From Streptomyces sp. NBC_00273 (GTDB taxonomy: Bacteria > Actinomycetota > Actinomycetes > Streptomycetales > Streptomycetaceae), in NCBI RefSeq assembly GCF_036178145.1, contig NZ_CP108067.1, positions 2,604,001-2,668,000 of the forward strand: a DNA stretch of 64,000 nucleotides. The letters run 5' to 3'. Made by a program: the position numbers and the translations under genes. Below the pieces are notes generated by a model, which ran no database searches, was not told the origin of the DNA, and worked only from the letters and a program-made list of their open reading frames with translations. Shown here piece by piece: positions 46,034 to 55,149 of this stretch (the stretch's first letter is position 1; every line of letters starts with the position of its first letter).

Positions 46034-46079
46034 AAGGCCCCGGCCGCCCCCGCTTCGAAGCGGGGGCGGCCGGGGCCTT
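46034..46079. terminator. Long GC hairpin between the IclR and ABC genes
   Basis: A near-perfect palindrome centred on TTCGAA at 46054-46059. Arms of about 20 bp (AAGGCCCCGGCCGCCCCCGC and its complement) extend to a terminal TTT on the plus side. It lies 18 bp after the IclR stop and probably terminates transcription in both directions of this convergent pair. Confidence 0.85.
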
Positions 46080-46084
46080 TGCGT

Positions 46085-46140
46085 ACGCCTTCACGCCTTC
46101 ACGCCTTCGCGCCTTCGTGTCTTCGTGCATTCGCGCCTTC
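46085..46140. repeat. Seven 8-bp tandem repeats (ACGCCTTC type)
   Basis: Seven consecutive 8-mers: ACGCCTTC three times, then GCGCCTTC, GTGTCTTC, GTGCATTC and GCGCCTTC. They fill the space between the hairpin and the 3' end of the ABC ATPase gene (stop at 46150), so they lie in its 3' untranslated region. Confidence 0.8.
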
Positions 46141-46149
46141 GTACGCCGC

Positions 46150-46842
46150 TCAGGGCGCCGGCAGCGGGGCCGGGCTCAGCGTCAGGCTGCCGTCCGTCAT
46201 CGTCGCCGTACGGTCCATCCGCTCCAGGTGGGCGTGGTCGTGCGTGACCAGCACCGTGGCCGTGGAACGCTCCCGGGTCAGGGTGACCAGCAGGTCGAGC
46301 ACGGCCGCGCCGCGCTCGTGGTCGAGCGCGCTGGTCGGCTCGTCGACCAGCAGCACCGCGGGCTCGTTCATCAGGGCGCGGGCGATGTTGATCCGCTGCC
46401 GCTGGCCGCCGGAGAGCTGGTGGGGGCGCTTGTCGGCCTTGTCGGCCAGGCCCACCGCGTCCAGCAGCTCAAGCGCCCGCCGGCGCAGCGCCCGCGCGGG
46501 GCGGCCGGAGACGTGCGCCATGACCTGGAGCTGTTCGGCGGCGGTCAGCGAGGCCAGCAGGTTCGGCTGCTGGAAGACGATGCCGATCTTCTCCCGGCGC
46601 AGGGCCGACTTCTCGGCGGGGCCGAGCTCCGTGGTGTCCTGGCCCGCGACGACGACCCTGCCCGAATCCGGTGTGACGAGGGTGGCGGCGACCGCGAGCA
46701 GGCTGGACTTGCCGGAGCCGGAGGGTCCGATGACCGCCGTCAGGGTGCCGGCGGGCACCTCCAGGCCGACCGCGTCGAGGGCCGTGAGCCGGCTCTCGCC
46801 GTCGGGGTAGGTCAGCGTGACGTCGTGGACGAGGAGGGTCAT
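46150..46842 (-). CDS. ABC transporter ATPase (MacB/LolD type)
   Basis: 230 residues: Walker [11 protein letters not shown]-loop VFQQPNLLASLTAAEQLQ, signature LSGGQRQR, Walker [13 protein letters not shown] and switch VTHDHAHLERMDR. The family partners FtsX-like permeases that act as mechanotransducing exporters rather than bulk importers. The ATG overlaps the permease stop by 4 bp (ATGA). The divergent two-component system next door suggests response to an antibiotic or envelope stress, but the substrate is unknown. Confidence 0.93.
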   Translation of the reverse strand: MTLLVHDVTLTYPDGESRLTALDAVGLEVPAGTLTAVIGPSGSGKSSLLAVAATLVTPDSGRVVVAGQDTTELGPAEKSALRREKIGIVFQQPNLLASLTAAEQLQVMAHVSGRPARALRRRALELLDAVGLADKADKRPHQLSGGQRQRINIARALMNEPAVLLVDEPTSALDHERGAAVLDLLVTLTRERSTATVLVTHDHAHLERMDRTATMTDGSLTLSPAPLPAP

Positions 46843-47927
46843 CGGGCGCTCCCGAGGGCGGTCAGCGGGTCGACGGCGGTGATCCGCCGGATGGACAGCG
46901 CGGCGCCCAGTGCGCCGAGCAGGATCATGATCACGGCGGGGACGAGCACGGTGGCGGCGTCCAGGACGAAGGGCACGGGGCCGCCGCTGATCAGCGCGCC
47001 GAAGCCGGCGGCGAGCGCGGTGCCCAGCCCGGTACCGATGGCGAGCATCACGACGGCCTGGCCGAGGGCGTCCTTCAGGAGGTACGGGGTGGAGGCACCC
47101 AGTGCCTTCAGGACGGCGATGTCCCCGCTGCGCTGGATCGTCCACACCGTGAAGAAGGCGCCTATCACCAGGGCCGAGATGACGAAGAGGAAGCCGCGCA
47201 TCAGCTGGAGCGAGCCGTTCTCCGCCTGGTACGAGCCGATGGCGCCCAGGGCCTCGTCCACGGTCTGCGCCTTGGTCGCGGCGGCCTGATCCGCCGCGCC
47301 GAGGTCCACCCCGCCGCCCCCGGAGACGGCGACGACGGTGGCGAGGGTGTCGATGGAGGTGCCGGGGTTGCCGACGCGCTGCCAGTCATTGAGGTCCATC
47401 CAGACGACCGGGGTGTGGCTGTAGGCGGCGGTCCCGGACACGCCCGCCACGGTCAGTTCCAGCGGGCCGATCTTGAGCTTGGCCCCGGCGGTCAGGCCGC
47501 CCAGCTCCTTCGCGGCCTTCTCGGTCAGGACCACCTGGCCCTGGGTGAGGCCGGCGTTGCGCGGTGCGAGCCCCCCGGCGGAGTCCACCCCGAAGACCGA
47601 GACCGCGGCGGTGCGCTCACCCGAGACGGCGTTGGTGGTGCGGATGCCGAGCGGCTCCGCCGCCTTCACCCCGGGCTGCTGGCGCCAGGCCGACCAGGCG
47701 GACTCGGGCACCTGGGAGTTGGTGAAGGACACCTTCTGGTCCCCGGTGGGCGCGGCGAAGGCCAGGTGCGTGGCGGGCAGACCCGTGATGGCCGAGATGT
47801 TCTCCCGGGCCAGTCCGGAGGTGAGCCCGGACAGCAGGCCCACCAGCAGCGTGATGAGCAGCACGACCGAGCCCATGAGGGCGAAGCGGCCCTTGGCGAA
47901 CCGTAGATCTCTCCATGCGACGAACAT
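46839..47927 (-). CDS. FtsX/MacB-type ABC permease
   Basis: 362 residues from an ATG with GGTGGGG 3-9 nt upstream; a longer frame lacks a ribosome site. Topology is one N-terminal helix (FALMGSVVLLITLLVGLLSGL), a large extracytoplasmic MacB-like domain of about 200 residues, then three C-terminal helices with the FtsX core (GFLFVISALVIGAFFTVWTIQRSGDIAVLKALGAS and ALGAALSIRRITAVDPLTALG). Partner of the ATPase encoded immediately downstream. Confidence 0.92.
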   Translation of the reverse strand: MFVAWRDLRFAKGRFALMGSVVLLITLLVGLLSGLTSGLARENISAITGLPATHLAFAAPTGDQKVSFTNSQVPESAWSAWRQQPGVKAAEPLGIRTTNAVSGERTAAVSVFGVDSAGGLAPRNAGLTQGQVVLTEKAAKELGGLTAGAKLKIGPLELTVAGVSGTAAYSHTPVVWMDLNDWQRVGNPGTSIDTLATVVAVSGGGGVDLGAADQAAATKAQTVDEALGAIGSYQAENGSLQLMRGFLFVISALVIGAFFTVWTIQRSGDIAVLKALGASTPYLLKDALGQAVVMLAIGTGLGTALAAGFGALISGGPVPFVLDAATVLVPAVIMILLGALGAALSIRRITAVDPLTALGSAR

Positions 47928-48061
47928 GTTCCCCACCTTGGTCTTCCGCGTGGACACAAGGCATCGCGCCACAGTAGTGATCCTCGTATCGAAGGGTGCG
48001 CCGGGACATCAAACTTTCGGTTGACCGGGTCCGGTCCGCCCCCACTTACGCTGGTCCGGAC

Positions 48062-49321
48062 ATGACTGCTCCCGTTTCCTCCGTCCTCCCCGCCACGCGT
48101 GCCCTGACGCCCGTGTCCAAGGTGCTGCGGCTGTGCCTGCACGCGCTGCTCTTCGGCCTGCTCGCGCTCGCCGCCGGGCGGGCCGTCACCGATTCCGCGC
48201 CCCGGGCCGGGTGGGTGATCGCCGCCTGCGCGCTGCTCGCCGTCGTCTACGCGGGCGGCGTACGGGCCCCCGCGGTGCACAGCTCGCCGCGCGCCGGGGC
48301 GCTGTGGCTGGCCGGGCTCGGCGCGGCCTGGGCGGCGCTGCTCGTGGTCTGCCCCGACGGGCTGTGGATCGCCTTCCCGCTGTACTTCCTGGAGCTGCAC
48401 CTGCTGCGGCTGCGCTGGGGGGTCACGGCCGTCGCGGTGACCGCCTGCGCGGCGATCGCCGGTTTCCTCGCGCACAGCAGCGCGGTGACCCCCGGGGCCT
48501 TCCTCGGGCCGTTGCTGGGCGGGGCGGTGGCAGTGGCGACCGTACTGGGCTACCAGGCGCTGTACCGCGAGAGCGAGCGCCGCCGGGAGCTGATCGAGGA
48601 ACTGATCACCACCCGGGCCGAGCTGGCCGCGGCCGAGCGGGGGGCGGGGATCATGGCCGAGCGGGAGCGCCTCGCCCGGGAGATCCACGACACCCTCGCC
48701 CAGGGGCTGTCCTCCATCCAGCTGCTGCTGCGGGCCGCCGAGCGGGCGCTGCCCGAGGGGGCCCCGGCCCGGCCGCACATCGCCCGGGCCCGGGAGGCGG
48801 CCCAGGAGAACCTCGCCGAGGCGCGTCGCTTCGTACGGGCCCTCACCCCGCCGGACCTGGAGCACGGGTCGCTCGCCGCCGCACTGGAGCGGCTGTGCGC
48901 GGGAGTCCCGGGGCCGCGCGTGCGGTTCTCGCTGAGCGGCAGCCCACGGGTGCTGCCCACCCCGTACGAGGTGGCCCTGTTGCGGATCGCCCAGTCGGCG
49001 CTGGCCAATGTGGTGCGGCACGCGCGGGCCGGGCGCGCCGAGATCACCCTGACGTTCATGGACGCCTCGGTCACCCTGGACGTCGTCGACGACGGACACG
49101 GCTTCGATCCCTCGTCGGTCGCCTCCGGCTCGGGCGACGGCGGCTTCGGGCTGCCCGCCATGCGCTCGCGCGCCGAGACCCTGGGCGGGCTGTTCACCGT
49201 GGAGTCCGACCCCGGGCAGGGCACCGCCGTGGCCGTCACCCTGCCGCTGCCCCTCGAGAACCTCGAACGCGTCGAAGGCACGGCGCGCGCGGAACGTCCG
49301 GACGTCGTGGAGGCCCTGTGA
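48062..49321 (+). CDS. NarL-type sensor histidine kinase
   Basis: 419 residues. About five to six hydrophobic segments in the first 165 residues form the membrane sensor with hardly any external loop. The HisKA_3 box is MAERERLAREIHDTLAQGLSSIQLLL (His phospho-acceptor in REIHDTLAQG), and the ATPase domain carries DDGHGFDPSS and GGFGLPAMRSRAETLGG. ATG at 48062 is preceded by TACGCT-N9, close to a leaderless start. It is divergent from the ABC exporter and overlaps its regulator by 4 bp, the usual arrangement in which it controls the exporter. Confidence 0.92.
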   Translation: MTAPVSSVLPATRALTPVSKVLRLCLHALLFGLLALAAGRAVTDSAPRAGWVIAACALLAVVYAGGVRAPAVHSSPRAGALWLAGLGAAWAALLVVCPDGLWIAFPLYFLELHLLRLRWGVTAVAVTACAAIAGFLAHSSAVTPGAFLGPLLGGAVAVATVLGYQALYRESERRRELIEELITTRAELAAAERGAGIMAERERLAREIHDTLAQGLSSIQLLLRAAERALPEGAPARPHIARAREAAQENLAEARRFVRALTPPDLEHGSLAAALERLCAGVPGPRVRFSLSGSPRVLPTPYEVALLRIAQSALANVVRHARAGRAEITLTFMDASVTLDVVDDGHGFDPSSVASGSGDGGFGLPAMRSRAETLGGLFTVESDPGQGTAVAVTLPLPLENLERVEGTARAERPDVVEAL

Positions 49322-49953
49322 CCATCCGTCTCCTGCTCGCCGACGACCACCCCGTGGTCCGGGCCGGGCTGCGCGCGGTGCTGGACACCGAACCGGACTT
49401 CGCGGTGGTGGCCGAGGCGGCGACGGCGGAGCGGGCGGTGGAACTGGCCGCCCGTGAACCGGTGGACGTGGTGCTGATGGACCTCCAGTTCGGTCCCGGT
49501 CCCGGGATGCACGGCTCCGAGGCGACGGCCCTGATCACCGCCCGCCCCGGCGCGCCCCGGGTGCTGGTGCTGACCACGTACGACACCGACGCGGACATCC
49601 TGGCGGCGGTGGAGGCGGGCGCCTCGGGCTACCTGCTCAAGGACGCCCCGCCGGAGGAGCTCGCGGCGGCCGTCCGGACGGCCGCGGCGGGCCAGTCGGC
49701 GCTGGCCCCGGCGGTGGCACTGCGCCTGATGGACCGGATGCGGACCCCGGCGGAGGCGCTGACGAAGCGGGAGCTGGAGGTGCTGCAACTGGTCGCGGAC
49801 GGCCTGTCGAACCAGCAGATCTCCAAGAAGCTCTTCCTCAGCCAGGCCACGGTCAAGTCCCACCTGGTGCACGTCTACGCCAAGCTCGGCGTCGACTCCC
49901 GCACCTCGGCGGTCGCAGCAGCCGCCACCCGCCGCCTGATCCGCACCCCGTAG
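49318..49953 (+). CDS. NarL/LuxR-type response regulator
   Basis: 211 residues from a GTG overlapping the kinase stop (GTGA). Receiver domain with ADDHPVVRAGLRAVL, the phosphorylated Asp in VVLMDLQFGPG, and the Lys in YLLKDAPPEE; C-terminal LuxR-type HTH LTKRELEVLQLVADGLSNQQISKKLFLSQATVKSHLVHVYAKLGV. The receiver has a small insertion (QFGPGPGMHG) after the phosphorylation site, common in this actinobacterial group. Confidence 0.93.
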   Translation: MTIRLLLADDHPVVRAGLRAVLDTEPDFAVVAEAATAERAVELAAREPVDVVLMDLQFGPGPGMHGSEATALITARPGAPRVLVLTTYDTDADILAAVEAGASGYLLKDAPPEELAAAVRTAAAGQSALAPAVALRLMDRMRTPAEALTKRELEVLQLVADGLSNQQISKKLFLSQATVKSHLVHVYAKLGVDSRTSAVAAAATRRLIRTP

Positions 49954-50062
49954 GGGGCTGGCCCCAGGGCGGACGGGCGGGGCTGCAGGCGGGTGCGGCG
50001 CGCGCTCCGACGGGAGCATCGGGGGTGCCGAATCGAATCCCCGGAGCGAGAGCGAGCCCACG

Positions 50063-50536
50063 ATGCCTGCCGCCTTCATCCCCGCGCGCCGTACGGCGCG
50101 GCGCCACGACCCCGGCCCGCCGCCCGCCGCCGTCCGGGCCGCCTTCGCGCTCTGGGTCACCGCCGTGGCCGCGGGCGCCTTCGAGACCGCGCTGATGGTG
50201 GGCCGGGCTCCGGCCGACGGGCTCGGCGCGGGTCTGGCGGTGCGGCTGGCCGTGTTCACCGCCGCCGTACTGGTCGCCTTGCGCATGCGCCGCGGCGCCG
50301 GCTGGGCCCGGATCACCCTGGCGATCGGCCTCGGGGTCCTCGGCACCGCCTCGCTGGTGGTCGAACCGCTGGGGTACCTCGTGGACGGCGGGTCGCTCGC
50401 CGACGCGCTGGCTCGTGCGGACGCGTTGGAGTGGGTCTTCGGCGTCAGCAGGACGATCCATCTGGCGGCCGTGCTGACGGCGGTGGTGCTGATGTTCCGC
50501 CCGGCGGCGAACCGGTACTTCCGCCCGTCCGCGTAG
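50063..50536 (+). CDS. Four-helix membrane protein of unknown function
   Basis: 157 residues. A basic N-terminal tail (FIPARRTARRHDPGPPP) is followed by four hydrophobic segments (about 25-45, 55-72, 80-100, 125-145), ending RYFRPSA. No recognised motif. A purine-rich GGAGCGAGAGCGAG stretch precedes the ATG. It may be a small sensor or accessory protein; nothing in the context decides this. Confidence 0.7.
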   Translation: MPAAFIPARRTARRHDPGPPPAAVRAAFALWVTAVAAGAFETALMVGRAPADGLGAGLAVRLAVFTAAVLVALRMRRGAGWARITLAIGLGVLGTASLVVEPLGYLVDGGSLADALARADALEWVFGVSRTIHLAAVLTAVVLMFRPAANRYFRPSA

Positions 50537-50546
50537 GGCCGGGTCC

Positions 50547-50610
50547 GGGTGGGGCCGGTTCCGGGTGGGGCCGGTTCCGGGTGGGGCCGGTTCCGGGTGG
50601 GGCCGGTTCC
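50547..50610. repeat. Four perfect 16-bp tandem repeats
   Basis: GGGTGGGGCCGGTTCC occurs four times without change at 50547, 50563, 50579 and 50595. Partial copies lie on both sides (GGGCCGGGTCC before, GGGTGGGGCC after). The array starts 11 bp after the membrane-protein stop and lies between convergent genes; a GTGGGG/CCCCAC hairpin at its right end (about 50613-50630) may terminate. Confidence 0.9.
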
Positions 50611-50639
50611 GGGTGGGGCCCGGCCCCCACGGGACTCCC

Positions 50640-52127
50640 CTACGCCACCCAGTGCGGCCGCTCCACCGCCGGAGGGAGCGGCACCCCGTCGTGGAAGGCG
50701 CTCGCGAGGCGGCGGACGCCCTCGTCCAGGCGGTCCGCCGGGAGCGTGTACGGGATCCGGAGCCGGTGCTCGAAGGTGCCCGGGTCCACCCCGAAGCGCG
50801 CGCCGCGGCCGATGTGGACTCCGGCCGCGGCGGCCCGCTCGGCCAGGGCGGAGCTGACCGGCTCGCCCAGGTCGACCCAGAGGGAGAGTCCGCCCGGCGG
50901 GACCTGCCAGGACCATTCCGGGGTGTACCGCTGGAGCGAAGCCACCAGGGCCTCGCGCTGGCTCCTCAGGTGCGCGAGGCGTGCGGGCAGTTCCCGTTCC
51001 ATGCCGTCCAGCAGCGGGAGCGCGACCAGCTGGTCGAGCACCGAGCCGGTCATGTCGGCGGAGACCCGCACGGCCGTCAGCTCCGTGATCATCTTCGCGG
51101 TGGCCCGGATCCACCCCACCCGCAGCCCGCCCCAGTGCGTCTTGCTCAGCGAGCCGATGGTGATCACGTGGTCCGCGCCCCCGCGCGGGGCGAGGGAGGC
51201 CAGCGGCGCGGGCGCGGGCACGTCGAGCGCGATGTCGGCGATCGTCTCGTCGACGACCAGCCAGGTGCCGGTGGCACGGGTCGCCGCGAGCAGGCGCAGG
51301 CGCTGCTCCGGCGGCATCAGCGCGCCCGTCGGGTTGTGGAAGTCGGGGATCACGTACGCCAGCCTGGGCACGGTCTGGCGCAGCGTGGACTCGGCGATCT
51401 CCATGTCCCAGCCCGCGTCGGAGACGGCGATGGATCCGGTGCGCAGTCGCGCGTGGCGCAGGGCGTCGAGGGCGTTGGCGTAGGTCGGGTTCTCCGTCAC
51501 GACGCGGTCCCCGGCCCGGCAGAGCAGGCTGACGACCAGCGAGAAGGCCTGCTGGGCCCCGGCCGTCACCAGGATCTGCTCGGGGCGCGTGGGGAGCCCG
51601 CGCCGGGTGAACCGGTCGGCGACGGCGCTGCGGAGGTCGGGCAGGCCGAAGGGGTGGTAGCCGGGGCTGCGGGCGAACCGGGGCAGCAGGAGCGCCGCCC
51701 GGGCGAAGGCGTCGGTGAGGCCGCCCTCCGGTGCACCCATGGCGGCGATGGCGAGGTCGACGCCGGGGTCGCCGTCGGCGCTGTAGCCGCCGGCGCCGAG
51801 GAGGGCGTGGGCTCCGACCGGGCGGTGGCCGTCGGGCAGCTCGGTCCAGGTGCCGGAGCCGCGCCGGCTGCGGACGTAGCCGCTCTCGCGGAGCAGGTCG
51901 TAGGCGCCGGTGACGGTGGCCCGGCTGGCGCCGACCGCCTCGGCGAGTTCGCGTTCGGCGGGCAGCCGGACGTGCAGGGCGATGCGCCCGTCGAGGATCA
52001 GCGTGCGGACGGCGTCGGCGAGCGCCCGGTAGCCGGGGCGGGCCAGGACGTCGGCGGGCAGCAGGGCCGCGAGCTGACGGCTGCCGATGGTTCTGTCCGC
52101 TGTCTGGACCACTCGCCCGATTGCCAT
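50640..52127 (-). CDS. MocR-type regulator (GntR HTH fused to aminotransferase fold)
   Basis: 495 residues: N-terminal GntR winged helix (YRALADAVRTLILDGRIALHVRLPAERELAEAVGASRATVTGAYDLLRESGYVRSRRGSGTW), a linker, and a fold-type I PLP domain with YHPFGLPDLRSAVADRF, VTAGAQQAFSLVVSLL, VIPDFHNPTG and the PLP lysine in SLSKTHWGG. MocR proteins use PLP or an aldimine as effector. GGGAGG lies 5 nt before the ATG. It diverges from a small gene and the NTP transferase, with CGATTGG repeats between them. Confidence 0.92.
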   Translation of the reverse strand: MAIGRVVQTADRTIGSRQLAALLPADVLARPGYRALADAVRTLILDGRIALHVRLPAERELAEAVGASRATVTGAYDLLRESGYVRSRRGSGTWTELPDGHRPVGAHALLGAGGYSADGDPGVDLAIAAMGAPEGGLTDAFARAALLLPRFARSPGYHPFGLPDLRSAVADRFTRRGLPTRPEQILVTAGAQQAFSLVVSLLCRAGDRVVTENPTYANALDALRHARLRTGSIAVSDAGWDMEIAESTLRQTVPRLAYVIPDFHNPTGALMPPEQRLRLLAATRATGTWLVVDETIADIALDVPAPAPLASLAPRGGADHVITIGSLSKTHWGGLRVGWIRATAKMITELTAVRVSADMTGSVLDQLVALPLLDGMERELPARLAHLRSQREALVASLQRYTPEWSWQVPPGGLSLWVDLGEPVSSALAERAAAAGVHIGRGARFGVDPGTFEHRLRIPYTLPADRLDEGVRRLASAFHDGVPLPPAVERPHWVA

Positions 52128-52139
52128 GCCAACCTCCCC

Positions 52140-52200
52140 CGATTGGCTCTGACGGCCAGGCCAATCGAGGACCAGACTCGCTGCATTGGCCCTCGATTGG
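52140..52200. promoter_or_regulatory. CGATTGG repeats between the MocR gene and its divergent neighbour
   Basis: CGATTGG (52140-52146), its inverse CCAATCG (52161-52167), CATTGG (52184-52189) and a second direct CGATTGG (52194-52200) lie in the 88-bp spacer. MocR/GntR operators typically combine direct and inverted copies like this, so autoregulation and control of the divergent gene are likely. Confidence 0.6.
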
Positions 52201-52215
52201 CAAGGAGATCCCGAG

Positions 52216-52404
52216 ATGCTGACCGACCGTGACGAGCGGTTCCTGCTGGCCGCCGCCGAGAACCGGATCGCCCGTCCGCTGCGCATCGGGGCCGCGCTGG
52301 CCTCCGTACGGCGCGCCCTGGCACGGCGGTCGCCGGATGGCGGGCAGCAGCGAGAATCGGTGGCATGCCAGCCAACGACCGCACACCGTCCGATCCACCC
52401 CTGA
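52216..52404 (+). CDS. Small basic protein divergent from the MocR gene
   Basis: 62 residues with a strong ribosome site (AAGGAG, 8 nt before the ATG). Sequence MLTDRDERFLLAAAENRIAR then PLRIGAALASVRRALARR, a probable amphipathic helical protein; the C-terminal 25 residues look like readthrough without conserved character. Its end overlaps the putative start of the NTP transferase by 40 bp. It is directly behind the MocR operator and so the most likely regulated gene. Reality uncertain. Confidence 0.45.
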   Translation: MLTDRDERFLLAAAENRIARPLRIGAALASVRRALARRSPDGGQQRESVACQPTTAHRPIHP

Positions 52405-53000
52405 TCGCGACTCCTCCCCCGATCGCGGGCCTGCTCCTGGCCGCCGGCGGCGGCCGCCGGCTCGGCGGCCGGCCCAAGGCCCTGCTCCCCTACCGCGGGC
52501 GCCCGCTGGTCGAGAACGCCGTACGGGTCCTGCGCGAGGCGGGTTGCGGCCCGGTGCACGTGGTGCTCGGCGCCTCGGCGGCCGAGGTGCGAGAGCGCGC
52601 GGACCTGGCCGGCTGCGTGGTCGTGGACAACCCGGACTGGGCGCAGGGGATGGGCTCCTCGCTGCGGGTCGGCCTCGGCTCCCTCGCCGGTACGGGCGCC
52701 CGCGCGGCCCTGGTCTCGCTGGTGGACCAGCCGGGCATCGGCCCGGCGGCGGTGGCCCGGGTCCTGGCGGCGTACCGCTCCCCCACGAGCCTGGTGGCGG
52801 CCGCGTACGACGGGGAGCGCGGCCATCCCGTCCTGTTCGGCGCGGCCCGCTGGGCCGACATCGCCGCGACGGCGACCGGCGACAAGGGCGCGCGGGTGCA
52901 TCTTGCGCGACATGCGGAGGAGCTCATTCTGGTGGAGTGTGCGGACGTCGCGGAGGCCTTCGACATCGACACGCCGCCCGACCTGGCACGACTCCTCTGA
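52365..53000 (+). CDS. MobA/MocA-like nucleotidyltransferase
   Basis: 211 residues with the NTP-transferase signature LLLAAGGGRRLGGRPKALLPYRGRPLVENAV, VVDNPDWAQGMGSSLRVGL, SLVDQPGIGP and GERGHPVLFG. These four blocks are typical of molybdenum-cofactor cytidylyltransferase (MocA/CoxI) rather than of MobA. MocA links CTP to molybdopterin in the xanthine-dehydrogenase family, which fits a purine-degradation neighbourhood. No Xdh genes are in the window. Start uncertain: the ATG at 52365 has a poor ribosome site and overlaps the small upstream gene. Confidence 0.82.
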   Translation: MPANDRTPSDPPLIATPPPIAGLLLAAGGGRRLGGRPKALLPYRGRPLVENAVRVLREAGCGPVHVVLGASAAEVRERADLAGCVVVDNPDWAQGMGSSLRVGLGSLAGTGARAALVSLVDQPGIGPAAVARVLAAYRSPTSLVAAAYDGERGHPVLFGAARWADIAATATGDKGARVHLARHAEELILVECADVAEAFDIDTPPDLARLL

Positions 53001-53070
53001 GCACGGCGTGACCGCCTTGGCACTGAGGGCCACCGGGAAGCGGAATCTGTCGACTCGGAGAATCTCGACA

Positions 53071-53110
53071 TCAACAAACCATTGAACTTCCACCATGAGG
53101 AAATTACTAT
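53071..53110 (+). promoter_or_regulatory. aceB promoter with two embedded 15-bp palindromes
   Basis: TCAACAAACCATTGA (53071-53085) and TTCCACCATGAGGAA (53088-53102) lie in tandem. A good promoter overlaps them: -35 TTGAAC (53082-53087), 17-nt spacer, -10 TACTAT (53105-53110). The leader is then about 135 nt. Both elements align with the pair in the allB promoter, arguing for IclR-family control of malate synthase. Confidence 0.75.
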
Positions 53111-53252
53111 CCACTGGTCAGAAGCGCCCTGAACCCCCAGACGGCGCCCGCGACCGTATTGCGGAACTCTCCACACCCGACGGCACTGCGTGCCGTCTCG
53201 CGCGAGCATTCCCCCGCGGCCGCCAGGCACCGCCGCTGAAGGAGTGACAGAT

Positions 53253-54872
<1,620 letters not shown>

Positions 54873-54912
54873 TACCCGGATTCGACCGAAACGCACAGCG
54901 GTCGAAGCCTGT

Positions 54913-54953
54913 CGGCTCCGCCCCCGCCGCCTCACGGCGCGGGGGCGGAGCCG
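54913..54953 (+). terminator. Strong terminator after aceB
   Basis: A 15-bp perfect stem (CGGCTCCGCCCCCGC at 54913-54927 with 54939-54953), an 11-nt loop, and a following TTTGCGTT. It starts 41 bp after the aceB stop. Confidence 0.85.
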
Positions 54954-55000
54954 TTTGCGTTCCACAACAGGAGGAACCGGCTCCCGAACGACCGGTCGGT

Positions 55001-55035
55001 CGTTACCCGTTCGTAACGTGACTGTACCTAGCGGT
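55001..55035. promoter_or_regulatory. GTTAC/GTAAC cluster upstream of the SGNH hydrolase gene
   Basis: CGTTACCCGTTCGTAACG (55001-55018) is an inverted repeat (CGTTAC/GTAACG, 6-bp spacer); CGGTAAC follows at 55031-55037. The elements resemble the cluster before the S15-type secreted hydrolase gene at 14822-14878. They lie 115-150 bp before the GTG. Confidence 0.4.
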
Positions 55036-55149
55036 AACAAGTGGGCCCGTGTCACCTTTCCGATGCCACCGGCCGGCGGTACCCCCACTTCCCAGCCACG
55101 CGACACAGTCGTCGCCGACTTCGGCGTGGCCGAACGCAGGAGTTCCGCC

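Noticed and set aside
48550..52398. A minus-strand frame of nearly 1,300 codons running across the kinase, regulator and MocR genes
   Set aside because: It spans several well-supported genes on both strands and reads as Arg/Pro/Gly noise.
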